DNA from: Verrucomicrobiia bacterium
GTDB taxonomy: Bacteria > Verrucomicrobiota > Verrucomicrobiia > Opitutales > Cerasicoccaceae
Assembly (NCBI GenBank): GCA_030425485.1
Contig: JAUIAM010000002.1
Coordinates: forward strand, 218,320 to 282,319
Length of the DNA: 64,000 nucleotides
Reading direction: 5' to 3'
How positions within the stretch are numbered: the first letter of the stretch is position 1; every line of letters starts with the position of its first letter. The notes beneath the pieces are model-generated. The model made no database searches. It saw only the letters and a program-made list of their open reading frames with translations, and was not told the DNA's origin. The position numbers and the translations under genes are program-made. Of the stretch, positions 19,290 to 27,543 are shown piece by piece.

Positions 19290-20591
19290 ATGATTTGGTT
19301 TTACCGGCTATTGTTCGTTCCCGCACTGCTGATCGCGCTGCCCTACTACTGGTGGCGCATGTACAAGCGCGGCGGCTATCGGCACGATTTCCACCACCGC
19401 TTTGGGCTGATCGACCGCCCGCCCACCAAACCAAAGAAGGCCCAACGCATCTGGATACAGGCCGTCAGCGTGGGGGAGATACGCGCCCTGAGCCCACTGG
19501 TAGAAGCCCTGCACGCCACCCCGGGCATCGAGCTCATCATCACCACGACCACCAGTACAGGCTACAAAATCCTCCGGGATGAGTTTAGCGCAAAAGTCCT
19601 CAAAGTCGGCATTTTTCCGCTGGATTTCCTGCCCTTTAGCCGCAGCGCATGGCGCCGCCTGGAGCCCGATCTGGCCATCCTCATGGAGAGCGAACTGTGG
19701 CCCGAACACCTGCACCAAGCCAGGCAGCGCGGCGTCCCCGTGATGCTCATCAACGCCCGCATGTCGGACCGCTCATTCCGCCGCTACCGGAAATTCCCGG
19801 GAGCCAGCCGTCATCTCATGGGCCAGCTCAGCCGCCTGCTCGCCGCCACCCCCAACGACTACGAGCGCTTTATCGCCCTCGGGGCAGACCCCGCCACCAC
19901 CACCGTGACGGGCAGCATGAAGCTCGACGCCGAAGTCGGCCCCCGCCTGTCCCCGGACGAGCGCAGCGCCCTCCAGGCCGAGATGGGCTTTACCGAGCCG
20001 GGCAAGCCTGCACCCCTTATCCTGCTTGGCTCCAGTACCTGGCCGGGCGAAGAAGCCCTCCTCGTCGAAGTACTCAACGAAGCGCTCGACGCAGACATCG
20101 ACGCCCGGCTACTCATCATCCCCCGCCACGCCGAGCGCCGGGGCGAGATCATCGAGCTTTTAGATAAACAACCCCTGCCCTGGCACTTGCGCACTCGCGC
20201 CGAGCAAGCCCCGGAGTCCGTTAAAATCTACGTGGCCGACACCACGGGCGAGATGGTCCGCCTGTCCCAGGCCGCCGACCTCGCCTTTATCGGCAAGAGC
20301 CTGCCCCGGCACGAGGGCGGACAGACCCCCGTCGAGGCCGCCGCGCTCGGCCTGCCCGTCGTCTACGGACCAAACATGACCAATTTCCGCCACATCTGCC
20401 GCCAACTCCAGGAGTGTGGTGCCGCCCATCGGGGCAAGAGCAACGACGAAGTCAAAGCCGCCCTCCTCTCCCTGTTGCGCGACCCAATCCGCCGCGAAAA
20501 GATGTCCGCCGCCGGGCAATCCTGGCACGCTAACAATCAGGGCGCGACCCAGCGCATCGTCGAGGCGGTAAACCAAACGCTCGGTATTTGA
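19290..20591 (+). CDS. waaA: 3-deoxy-D-manno-octulosonic acid (Kdo) transferase
   Basis: A 433-residue GT30 enzyme that adds Kdo to lipid A. It begins with an N-terminal membrane anchor (residues about 1-20), then the first Rossmann domain with SVGEIRALSPLV (Glu is the catalytic base in the family) and MESELWP. The second domain has TGSMKLD, LLGSSTWPGEE and GGQTPVEAAALGLPVVYGP, all typical. ATG at 19290 puts the anchor at the very N-terminus. It implies an LPS-bearing outer membrane. It converges on trpA. Confidence 0.94.
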   Translation: MIWFYRLLFVPALLIALPYYWWRMYKRGGYRHDFHHRFGLIDRPPTKPKKAQRIWIQAVSVGEIRALSPLVEALHATPGIELIITTTTSTGYKILRDEFSAKVLKVGIFPLDFLPFSRSAWRRLEPDLAILMESELWPEHLHQARQRGVPVMLINARMSDRSFRRYRKFPGASRHLMGQLSRLLAATPNDYERFIALGADPATTTVTGSMKLDAEVGPRLSPDERSALQAEMGFTEPGKPAPLILLGSSTWPGEEALLVEVLNEALDADIDARLLIIPRHAERRGEIIELLDKQPLPWHLRTRAEQAPESVKIYVADTTGEMVRLSQAADLAFIGKSLPRHEGGQTPVEAAALGLPVVYGPNMTNFRHICRQLQECGAAHRGKSNDEVKAALLSLLRDPIRREKMSAAGQSWHANNQGATQRIVEAVNQTLGI

Positions 20592-20651
20592 GCCAGCTAC
20601 ACGAGTTCGCGGGCCCCGAGCTTACGGATTCTCCAAAAAAACAAAAAACGA

Positions 20652-20690
20652 GTGATGCGTGAGCATCACGGGTGAAGGGCTGTGCCCTTC
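20652..20690. terminator. twin hairpins between convergent waaA and trpA
   Basis: Two perfect stem-loops: GTGATGC-GTGA-GCATCAC (20652-20669) and GAAGGGC-TGT-GCCCTTC (20674-20690). They are preceded by A-rich sequence (20635-20648), which is a T-run for the trpA strand. The second ends one base before the trpA stop codon. Similar twin hairpins occur at 35113-35151, so these may also belong to a REP-like class. Confidence 0.6.
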
Positions 20691-21488
20691 CTAGCAGCCG
20701 GCGACGAGTTCGCGGGAAGTGGCATCGAGAGCCTTAATCGCAGCTTCGGGGTTGTCGGCATTTTCCGCCAGGCAGTTGACCAGGGCGCTGCCCACGACGG
20801 CACCGTCGGCTACCTTGCCCACCTCGGCCACATGCTCGGGCCTGGAGATACCAAAACCCACGACCACAGGTAAGTCCGTGTGCTGGCGAATCTCGCTCAC
20901 TTTGTCCGCCATGTCGCCCGCCAGCGAATCCCTTACCCCGGTAACGCCAAGCTGGGAGACGTAGTAAATAAAACCCGTGGTGGCCGCGGAAATGATCGCG
21001 AGCCGCTCCGGGGGCGTGGTCGGGGCAGCGATAAAGACGGTCTTCATCTCGGCCTCGGCACAGGCGGCTAGCCATGTCTGAGCCTCCTCCGGCGGCAGAT
21101 CGAGCACGAGCATGCCATCCACCCCGGCTTCCTTGGCCAGCTTGAGGTACTCCTTTTCGCCGTAGGCGTAGACGAGGTTATAGTAGGTGTAAAAGACGAT
21201 GGGTAGCTCACTGATTTCGCGCACACGGCGCACCAGCTCGAAGACCTTCTGCTGGTTCATGCCGGAGGCCAGGGCACGCTCGGCTGCGTGCTGGTTGGTC
21301 TTGCCGTCAGCCAGCGGATCGGAAAAAGGCACGCCGAGCTCAAGCAGGCCGATACCGTTGTCAATCAGCGTGCGGCAGGCGGCAAAGGAGGTCTCGGCGT
21401 CCGGGTCGCCCGCACAGAGGTAGGCGACGAAGAGCGTGCGCTCCTCGGACTTGGCACGGGCAAAAGCGTCTGCGATGCGATCGGTCAT
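20691..21488 (-). CDS. trpA: tryptophan synthase alpha subunit
   Basis: A 265-residue TIM-barrel protein that cleaves indole-3-glycerol phosphate. The catalytic Glu is in LLELGVPFSDPLADG and the catalytic Asp is in the same motif; VVVGFGIS and VVGSALV form the phosphate site. The residues after PLADG (KTNQHAAERAL) differ slightly from the usual GP-IQ pattern. Its ATG overlaps the panE stop by 4 bp (ATGA), so translation is coupled to panE. No trpB lies in the window. Confidence 0.93.
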   Translation of the reverse strand: MTDRIADAFARAKSEERTLFVAYLCAGDPDAETSFAACRTLIDNGIGLLELGVPFSDPLADGKTNQHAAERALASGMNQQKVFELVRRVREISELPIVFYTYYNLVYAYGEKEYLKLAKEAGVDGMLVLDLPPEEAQTWLAACAEAEMKTVFIAAPTTPPERLAIISAATTGFIYYVSQLGVTGVRDSLAGDMADKVSEIRQHTDLPVVVGFGISRPEHVAEVGKVADGAVVGSALVNCLAENADNPEAAIKALDATSRELVAGC

Positions 21489-22447
21489 TTATGCTTGCGG
21501 GTTTTGTGTTGGGTCGGTTGCTGGTGGGGGCCTTTGCACAGGCCCTTTAAAAGTAGAGTCAATGTCTCCAGGTGGGGCATGGCAATCCCCTTTGCCTGAC
21601 CGCGGCGCAGGGGCTCGCCAAAGATCGCCTCCACCTCAACGGGGCGCTCGGCCAGGAAGTCCAGCAGGCTGGAGGGCTTATAGGGGCCCATGGTGCGGGT
21701 CTCGTCAATCTGCGACTGGAGAAAACTGGGCGGGATGTCGTGCCCGTGAGCGCGGGCGGCCTCCTGCACCTCCTCCATGAGCTGCCGCACGAGGAGCGTG
21801 AGGTGCGGGCTTTGCAGGAGCTGCTGCGTGTCGATCCCCCCGGCGGCGATAGCCAGTCCGTTAAAGGGGATGTTCCAAACCAGCTTGCGCCAGAGCGACT
21901 CGTCGAGCGAGCGGGAGAAATAACACTCCAGGCCGGCGTTCTCAAAGAGCTCCACGATGTCCATCGTGCGCTCACGGTAGCTGCCGAAGAATTCCCCGAT
22001 AAAAATCCGTCCGGGCAGGGTGTTTTCGATCACGCCGGGAGCCGTGCGGTTCAGGCAGACAAAGCACAGCCCGCCAAGAACTTGTGGGGCCGGAAGGAAC
22101 TCCGACAAACGCTCGACGTTACCCATGCCGTTCTGGAGGGTCAGCACCAGTGTACCCGGACCCACCAGCGGCGCGACCAGCTTTTCGAGGTCGGCATTGG
22201 CTGTGCTTTTCAACGCAATAATGACCAGATCGCAGGGCCCGATGTCCTCGCTCTTACGGTAGGCCTGAACGGGGTGGATTTGAAAGGTCTCGTCGCGCTT
22301 CTTGATCGTGAAGCCCGCCTCCCGCACCGCCTCGAAGTCACTGCGCAGGAGGAAGTGCACATCGTGTCCGCTCCGGGCGAGGTGGCAACCGTAGTATCCA
22401 CCGAGCGCGCCGGAGCCAACTATGGCAACTCTGGGCTTATCCATCAT
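21485..22447 (-). CDS. panE: 2-dehydropantoate 2-reductase (ketopantoate reductase)
   Basis: A 320-residue NADPH-dependent reductase making pantoate for coenzyme A. The Rossmann motif is VGSGALGGYYGCHLA at residues 10-24. The catalytic Lys is in the WRKLVWNIPFNG segment, and the C-terminal MEEVQEAARAHG and S-LLDFLAERPVEVEAIFGEP parts match the family. It precedes trpA with an ATGA overlap. panC, the next pantothenate enzyme in the window, is 5 kb away, so the pathway is not clustered. Confidence 0.88.
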   Translation of the reverse strand: MMDKPRVAIVGSGALGGYYGCHLARSGHDVHFLLRSDFEAVREAGFTIKKRDETFQIHPVQAYRKSEDIGPCDLVIIALKSTANADLEKLVAPLVGPGTLVLTLQNGMGNVERLSEFLPAPQVLGGLCFVCLNRTAPGVIENTLPGRIFIGEFFGSYRERTMDIVELFENAGLECYFSRSLDESLWRKLVWNIPFNGLAIAAGGIDTQQLLQSPHLTLLVRQLMEEVQEAARAHGHDIPPSFLQSQIDETRTMGPYKPSSLLDFLAERPVEVEAIFGEPLRRGQAKGIAMPHLETLTLLLKGLCKGPHQQPTQHKTRKHK

Positions 22448-22581
22448 GATTAAGACATCTTTTTCCGCCGCAGTTCCCTCCGGGGCAACGGTAAATTCAC
22501 CTCAAGGAGCTTTACGACCCCTTTACGTAATCACTCGAAAATAGCTTTGTCATATCCGAAATGCTCCGTCATGCCTCTTGT

Positions 22582-23382
22582 ATGACTAAAAACACAGTTC
22601 TCTGCCTTGTCATTGCGATCGCCGCCACCCTGCTGTCGGGTTGCTTTGAAAACACCGTGCTTGTGGACGTCAAAAAAGACGGCTCAGGCACGATCAAAAA
22701 CACGATGTACATGAGCCCGCAGATGTACCAGCAAATCGCTGTTGGCGAAGACGGACAACCCGTTGAAGGTGACCCCCTCATCAACGACGAGTCCAAGGCT
22801 AACGCCGAAGCCATGGCCACCAAGTTCGGCCCCAACGTCAAGTTTGTCTCCCTCGAAGCCACGGACAAGGGCGACTGGAAGGGCGCTGTCGCCACTTACA
22901 CCTTTGACGACGTGACCAAGCTCACGCTCGACCTGACCAGCGCGATGGACGACCCGGCAGACACCACCTCTGAGCCGAAGGCACCGATCAAGATCGCTTT
23001 TACTCCCGGTGACACCGCCAAGCTCAGCCTGACCATGCCAGACGTGGCCCCGAGCACCGAAGAAACCCCGGCCGCTCCCGAGCTGACCCCTGAGGAAATG
23101 CAGCAAATGCAGATGATGGCCATGATGCTCCAGGGCATGCAGCTCTCCATGAAGCTCACGGTCGACGGCAGCATCACCGAGACCAACGCCTCCACGGTTG
23201 ACGGCAACACCATCACGCTCTTCCAGATCGACATGGGCACGGTGCTCTCGAACCCGGCTGGATTCCAGAAGCTGCAATCCTCGGCTGAATCCGAAGACCC
23301 GCAGGCCATGCTCAAGGCCCTCAACGGTGTCGACGGCCTCATCATTGAGAGCGCGCCGAACCTCGTGGTAGACTTCAAGTAA
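22582..23382 (+). CDS. lipoprotein of unknown function
   Basis: A 266-residue protein with lipobox LLSGC (Cys at about residue 21) after MTKNTVLCLVIAIAA. The mature part starts ENTVLVDVKKDGSGTI, a beta pattern seen in several bacterial lipoproteins that begin with a VxxxGSG hairpin. A Met/Gln-rich helix (MQQMQMMAMMLQGMQ) lies at about 173-190. No enzyme motif is visible. A clear terminator follows. ATG at 22582 is preferred over one 21 bp upstream because it puts the charged residue and signal peptide at the start. Confidence 0.7.
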   Translation: MTKNTVLCLVIAIAATLLSGCFENTVLVDVKKDGSGTIKNTMYMSPQMYQQIAVGEDGQPVEGDPLINDESKANAEAMATKFGPNVKFVSLEATDKGDWKGAVATYTFDDVTKLTLDLTSAMDDPADTTSEPKAPIKIAFTPGDTAKLSLTMPDVAPSTEETPAAPELTPEEMQQMQMMAMMLQGMQLSMKLTVDGSITETNASTVDGNTITLFQIDMGTVLSNPAGFQKLQSSAESEDPQAMLKALNGVDGLIIESAPNLVVDFK

Positions 23383-23408
23383 GCCCGCGCGCTTCCCCTT
23401 TTAGCCCA

Positions 23409-23439
23409 AAGCCCGTCGCATCATGCGACGGGCTTTTTT
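23409..23439 (+). terminator. intrinsic terminator of the lipoprotein gene
   Basis: Perfect stem AAGCCCGTCGCA / TGCGACGGGCTT with loop TCA, followed by T6. It starts 27 bp after the stop at 23382. Confidence 0.9.
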
Positions 23440-23515
23440 GTGCGGCATTTCCGCAGATTTCACAGATTACTCCAAGCCGATCTGCCCGCACCAGCCTAAT
23501 CCGAGGAGTAATAAC

Positions 23516-23655
23516 CTAGAGCATTTTAAGAAATATTGTGTCCGCAGATTTCGCAGATTCACACAGATGATTCCGGGGTTATCCGTGAACATCTGTGTGA
23601 TCCGTGGTTAAAATATAGAGACATCTCCGGCTACATTTTTATTTAAACTGCCCTA
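23516..23655 (-). repeat. dispersed ~140-bp repeat, copy B
   Basis: Reverse-complement relative of 4920-5060. The CTAGAGCATTTTAAGAAATA end and the TTTATTTAAACTGCCCTA end are nearly identical to copy A, and the centre has ATCTGTGTGATCCGTGGTTA blocks. It fills most of the gap between the lipoprotein terminator and mscS. A separate CACAGATTAC block (23461-23470) adjoins it. Confidence 0.75.
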
Positions 23656-23667
23656 ACTGCCGTCTCC

Positions 23668-24804
23668 CTACTCCCCTGACTGCTCCTCTTTCGGGGCAAA
23701 CGGGTTGTGCCCTTCGCGAAAACCGAAGTCGAGCGGGCGTTTTTCGTCACCGGCCAAATAGACCGTCTGGGTCGGGAAGGCGAAGTCGATGCCCTCTTCG
23801 GCATAGCGCTCAAAAAGTTGCTGGAGGAACTTTTGGTTGAAGGCGAGAAAGTCCCAGTACTCCGCCGGGTGGTACCAGTAGATGACGAGGATATTCAGGC
23901 TGTCCGCATTGAGGCTGTTAAAGTAAGCCCGCGGCGGGAAGTCCTCATGCATGCCCTCGTGGTTATCCAGCAACTCCTCGATGATCTGCACCGCGCGTTT
24001 GATTTTATCCGGCGGCGTGTCGTAGGTGATGGTGATGTCGTGAATCTGGCGGATGTTGGGCCGCTTGCTGATGTTGCGGATCACGTCCCCCGAAAGCTTG
24101 CCATTGGGGATCGTAACCAGGTGCCCCTCCAGCGTGCGCTGCTTGGTACACATGATGCCGACCTCCTCCACCGGACCGTCGTTACCGGAGTAAACGATGC
24201 GGTCGCCGAGGTCGAAGGGGCGGTTGATAAACAGCACGATGGAGCCGAAGAAATTTGCAATGCTCTGCTGCGAAGCCAGCGCCAGTGCCGCCGCCCCCAC
24301 GCCCAACCCGGCCAGAATGGTCGTAAAGTCCTGGTTGCTGATGATCTGAATGCACTGCAAAAGCCCGAGCAGCAGGACAACTGTGCGCAGGCTATTGCGC
24401 ACCATGACGCCCACCATGCCGTTGAGCGAGACGTCGTCCTTAGCCGAAAGGCGCATAAGCCAGGCCTCGGGCACCGCGATGAAGAACCACGCCATGCGGC
24501 AAATGGCCAACACGAGAATCAGGTCACTGGCCACCTCCTGAATTTTCTCAATGCCATCGGGAAAGGGTGTCAGGTCAAAGGCCAGGTTTTGTCCCAAGGC
24601 GAAGGTGACGAAGATGACCCCCTTGGCCACGGCCAGGAGTGCCTCTGCCGCCACGGCGTTCTCCCGTTTGCGCTGGCGCTCGGAGGCTTTACGGAAAAGG
24701 TACTTGAGGAAGCAGCCAATGATGACCGCCACGGCGACCACCCCCAGGACCATCAGGTAGAGCCAGATTTCGTTGCCGAGAAAGGTGGTATCGAGTATTT
24801 CCAT
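23668..24804 (-). CDS. mechanosensitive ion channel, MscS family
   Basis: A 378-residue inner-membrane channel. Hydrophobic helices lie at about 14-33, 55-75, 93-112 and 130-150. The pore helix TM3 is at about 160-190 (ILAGLGVGAAALALASQQ), with the Gly/Ala packing typical of MscS. The beta domain follows (RPFDLGDRIVYSGNDG, VEEVGIMCTKQRTLEG, IPNGKLS) and then an alpha/beta C-terminus. It should act as a pressure-release valve at low osmolarity. It is preceded by no obvious partner and is the only gene on its strand between 23.7 and 24.8 kb. Confidence 0.9.
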   Translation of the reverse strand: MEILDTTFLGNEIWLYLMVLGVVAVAVIIGCFLKYLFRKASERQRKRENAVAAEALLAVAKGVIFVTFALGQNLAFDLTPFPDGIEKIQEVASDLILVLAICRMAWFFIAVPEAWLMRLSAKDDVSLNGMVGVMVRNSLRTVVLLLGLLQCIQIISNQDFTTILAGLGVGAAALALASQQSIANFFGSIVLFINRPFDLGDRIVYSGNDGPVEEVGIMCTKQRTLEGHLVTIPNGKLSGDVIRNISKRPNIRQIHDITITYDTPPDKIKRAVQIIEELLDNHEGMHEDFPPRAYFNSLNADSLNILVIYWYHPAEYWDFLAFNQKFLQQLFERYAEEGIDFAFPTQTVYLAGDEKRPLDFGFREGHNPFAPKEEQSGE

Positions 24805-24878
24805 AGCTGGCTACGAGCTAATACAATGCCAGCTTGCTTGCAAGCACCGGGCCGGGATTATCCCGGTAAGCCTATCTC

Positions 24879-25418
24879 CTACTCGTAGGACACGCCATCG
24901 ATGACGAGTCCGTCGAGCAGCGCCTTGACCTCAGGTAATTGCTGTGGGTCAGGCTTGGTGGAGACAAGACCGAGCAGGGTTAGGGTATCCCCCACTGCCA
25001 GCACGTAGGCCACACCGTACTCCTTTCCGCCTGTAGATTCCAACATGGGCTCATCGCCCTCATCCAGATTCGCGAATATGGCAAAGGCCTTTCGCTTGAA
25101 CATGGTTACGTACTCGGTCTTCAGGTCAGCCACACCATCGTCACCCGCGAAGCCGCTCTTCATCGACTGCTGAAACTGCTCACCCTCGATAAACTGCTGA
25201 AGGGCTTCCTCCGGCTGCCCCGTTCCGGCCAAGCTCAGGCGGAAAACCACGCTCTTGTCCTCATTGATAAAACCATACTCGCCGGGATTTACGATATCAT
25301 CCAACTCCGTCCAGCCACTGGTATTTTTCAGGACAAGCAAGCCGTCCGGGCTGGTGTACTCGGCGCGGGCCGTAGCGCATAGCAAGAAGGCGAGCAGGAG
25401 TGAGGTAATGCTTTTCAT
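24879..25418 (-). CDS. secreted protein of unknown function
   Basis: A 179-residue protein with signal peptide MKSITSLLLAFLLCATARA. The mature protein starts EYTSPDGLLVLKNTSGWTEL and ends LLDGLVIDGVSYE; it has the look of a single alpha/beta domain of the kind often seen in periplasmic proteins. No known motif. The ATG at 25418 is chosen because the longer frame adds 16 residues before the signal peptide. Confidence 0.6.
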   Translation of the reverse strand: MKSITSLLLAFLLCATARAEYTSPDGLLVLKNTSGWTELDDIVNPGEYGFINEDKSVVFRLSLAGTGQPEEALQQFIEGEQFQQSMKSGFAGDDGVADLKTEYVTMFKRKAFAIFANLDEGDEPMLESTGGKEYGVAYVLAVGDTLTLLGLVSTKPDPQQLPEVKALLDGLVIDGVSYE

Positions 25419-25529
25419 ATGGCGGTTCTTTGTGAGAGTTCGAATTGAATGCGATGCCGAATGCATAGCGAATCACAACTACCGTGACAACCCCTAAGGC
25501 TGTGCTTGAAAAAAACGGAACGAGCTAGC

Positions 25530-27122
25530 CTAAGACCCGCGAGGGCGCTTCATGATCGAGTCGCGGGCCTCGGAGAGCTTGTCCGGAAAGTCGAGCGTCG
25601 TGTGCAGGCCGCGGCTCTCTTTGCGCTGGAGCGCGCACTCGATCACCAACTCGGAGACCTGTATCAAGTTACGCAGTTCGAGCAAGTGAGGCTCGACCTT
25701 AAAGTTCCAGTAGTACTCGTCAATCTCGCGCTGGAGATTCTGGATGCGGGTGCGGGCGCGCTGCAGGCGTTTGCTCGTGCGCACGATGGCCACGTAGTCC
25801 CACATGGTGCGCTTGAGCTCGTCCCAGTTGTGGTAGAGCACCACGCGCTCGTCCGGGTCGCGCACATCGCCGTCGCGCCAGGGCGGCAGCGTCGTGCTGT
25901 CGGGCACGGTATTATCCAGATAAGTCACGGCAGAGTCGGCCCCGTTGTGGGCCAGCACGCAGGCTTCGAGGAGGGAGTTGCTGGCCAGACGGTTGGCTCC
26001 GTGCAGGCCCGTGCAGGCTACTTCACCGCAGGCCAGCAGACCGTCGAGGCTGGTCTTGGCCGAGAGGGAAGTCGTCACCCCACCGCAAAGGTAATGACAA
26101 GCGGGCACGACCGGAATCCACTCCGTAGCCATGTCGATGCCCTGCTTCTTGCACCCCTCATAGATGTGTGGAAAACGCGCGCGGATGTGGTCGGCGTCCT
26201 GGTGGGTGATGTCGAGCCAGAGGTGTTCCGCGCCGGAAGCCTTCATCTCCGAGTCAATCGCGCGGGCGACGACATCGCGCGGGGCCAGATCGGCCCGCTC
26301 GTCGTAACGCGGCATAAAAGCCTCGCCTGCGGTGTTGCGGAGAATGGCCCCCTCGCCCCGCACGGCCTCGGAAATGAGGAATCGCTCCTTGGACTTCGTG
26401 TAGAGCGCGGTCGGGTGAAACTGGATGAACTCCATGTTGCGCACCTCAACGCCTGCTCGGTAGGCGATGGCAATACCATCGCCGGTGGCGATGTCCGGGT
26501 TGGTCGAAAACTGATAAATCTGCCCTGCCCCACCCGTGCCGAGCAGGATGACCGGCGCGCGAAAGGTCTTCACCTCGCCGGAGTGGACGTCGAGCACGTA
26601 GAGCCCGAGCACGGCATTGCGCCCGCTCAGGCGGAGCTTGCGCCGGGTGATGAGGTCGATGGCAAAGTGGTGCTCGAAAACATCGATCAACTTGCTCTCG
26701 GCCACCGCGTGGAGCAAGGCCGCCTCGATGGCCGCCCCGGTCAGATCCTTGACGTGGAGAATGCGCCGCTTGGAGTGGCCGCCCTCGCGGTGCAGGGAGA
26801 TGCGCCCGTCCTCAAGCTGGGTAAAGTCCACCCCCATCTGCTTAAGCTCGGCGATGCGCTCCGGAGCTGTGCTGACGATCTCGCGCACCACGTCCTCCCG
26901 GCAGAGCCCGTCGCCCGCAGTCAAGGTGTCGGCCACGTGCAGTTCGAAGTCGTCCGTCTGCGAGGTGACCGCCGCGATCCCGCCCTGAGCGTAATTGGTG
27001 TTACTCTCGGCCCGGTCCTTCTTGGTGATGATGGCCACACGCTTGCCGCGCGCCGCCACTTTCAGGGCGAAACTCAAACCGGCAATCCCGCTGCCGACCA
27101 CTATGACGTCGTAGGTTTTCAA
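25530..27122 (-). CDS. nadB: L-aspartate oxidase
   Basis: A 530-residue FAD flavoprotein that oxidises aspartate to iminoaspartate, the first step of NAD synthesis. The FAD-binding motif is VVGSGIAGLSFALK at 7-20. The family stretches SNTNYAQGGIAAV and REGGHSKRRILHVKDLTG (active-site His and Arg), LYTKSKERFLISEAVRGEGA, and CGEVACTGLHGANRLASNSL are all present. The helical C-terminal domain is complete. nadA and nadC are not in the window. Downstream, a CTAAGGCTGTGC block resembles a MITE end. Confidence 0.95.
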   Translation of the reverse strand: MKTYDVIVVGSGIAGLSFALKVAARGKRVAIITKKDRAESNTNYAQGGIAAVTSQTDDFELHVADTLTAGDGLCREDVVREIVSTAPERIAELKQMGVDFTQLEDGRISLHREGGHSKRRILHVKDLTGAAIEAALLHAVAESKLIDVFEHHFAIDLITRRKLRLSGRNAVLGLYVLDVHSGEVKTFRAPVILLGTGGAGQIYQFSTNPDIATGDGIAIAYRAGVEVRNMEFIQFHPTALYTKSKERFLISEAVRGEGAILRNTAGEAFMPRYDERADLAPRDVVARAIDSEMKASGAEHLWLDITHQDADHIRARFPHIYEGCKKQGIDMATEWIPVVPACHYLCGGVTTSLSAKTSLDGLLACGEVACTGLHGANRLASNSLLEACVLAHNGADSAVTYLDNTVPDSTTLPPWRDGDVRDPDERVVLYHNWDELKRTMWDYVAIVRTSKRLQRARTRIQNLQREIDEYYWNFKVEPHLLELRNLIQVSELVIECALQRKESRGLHTTLDFPDKLSEARDSIMKRPRGS

Positions 27123-27137
27123 GGAGTTGGATAATTA

Positions 27138-27526
27138 TTTAACCACAGAGTACACAGAGAGAACAGAGCTAAGCTTCCTCTACCTTCTTCAGCTTTTCGT
27201 ACCGCTCTTGTAGATTGTAGTAAATATGACCATGCGCATCAAAGTCTGCATCTGTTGCAATTTTATGGTACTCGGCATCCAACTCACCTTTTACTTGCGT
27301 AAACTTTCCGTTTACATTGCCGGGTTTTATTGCCCATAGCGCTTGGATTACCCTGCTCGACTTACCAAAATGCTTTTGGCATACTTCAAAAGCTTTATCA
27401 ATATGATATGCCGCAATAGCGATATCATTAGCAACAGCTAAGTGTGTTTCTAAATCCATAGGTGGCTTCTTCATAGTAAATCCTATCTATTAAAACTCTG
27501 TGCTCTCTGTGTCCTCTGTGGTTAAA
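27138..27526. mobile_element. 389-bp unit with 31-bp inverted repeats carrying one gene
   Basis: The left arm is 27138-27168 and the right arm 27496-27526. Read inwards they give TTTAACCACAGAG(T/G)ACACAG followed by AGAG(A/C)ACAGAG: 31 positions with two mismatches. The interior is almost entirely the gene 27169-27474, whose stop codon abuts the left arm. The unit is visibly AT-richer than nadB and panC on either side. No transposase is encoded, so movement in trans would be needed. Confidence 0.7.
27169..27474 (-). CDS. small helical protein inside an inverted-repeat unit
   Basis: A 101-residue protein of no family I recognise. It is predicted to be mostly helical (HLAVANDIAIAAYHIDKAF, YYNLQERYEKLKKVEEA) with a central KPGNVNGKFTQVKGELD turn. 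Codon use is AT-rich compared with neighbours (for example GAT, AAA, TTT choices). It lies wholly between two 31-bp inverted repeats, with its stop codon touching one of them. In other bacteria, small helical-bundle genes are often found within AACCACAGAG-type repeats; this one does not show the usual S23/four-helix-bundle signature. Confidence 0.65.
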   Translation of the reverse strand: MKKPPMDLETHLAVANDIAIAAYHIDKAFEVCQKHFGKSSRVIQALWAIKPGNVNGKFTQVKGELDAEYHKIATDADFDAHGHIYYNLQERYEKLKKVEEA

Positions 27527-27543
27527 ATCAAAATCTAAATTCC

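Noticed and set aside
22522..22530. TTTACGTAA near panE as a third LacI operator
   Set aside because: It lacks the last palindrome base and the flanking TT, and lies 32 kb from the regulator next to unrelated genes.
23383..23667. Gene in the lipoprotein-mscS gap
   Set aside because: The short open frame there runs through the terminator and repeat copy B.
25498..25529. CTAAGGCTGTGCTTGAA between genes as a MITE copy
   Set aside because: Only one end is recognisable and the segment is about 30 bp; too short to call.
25506..27134. 542-codon open frame antisense to nadB
   Set aside because: Mirrors nadB codons; no motif, and nadB is certain. The same holds for long antisense frames over glgP, mutL, the M16 gene, the 33348 gene, GH31, galK and dapL.
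27138..27526. CACAGAG repeats as a CRISPR array
   Set aside because: Only two arms in inverted orientation with a gene between; no regular direct repeats or spacers.
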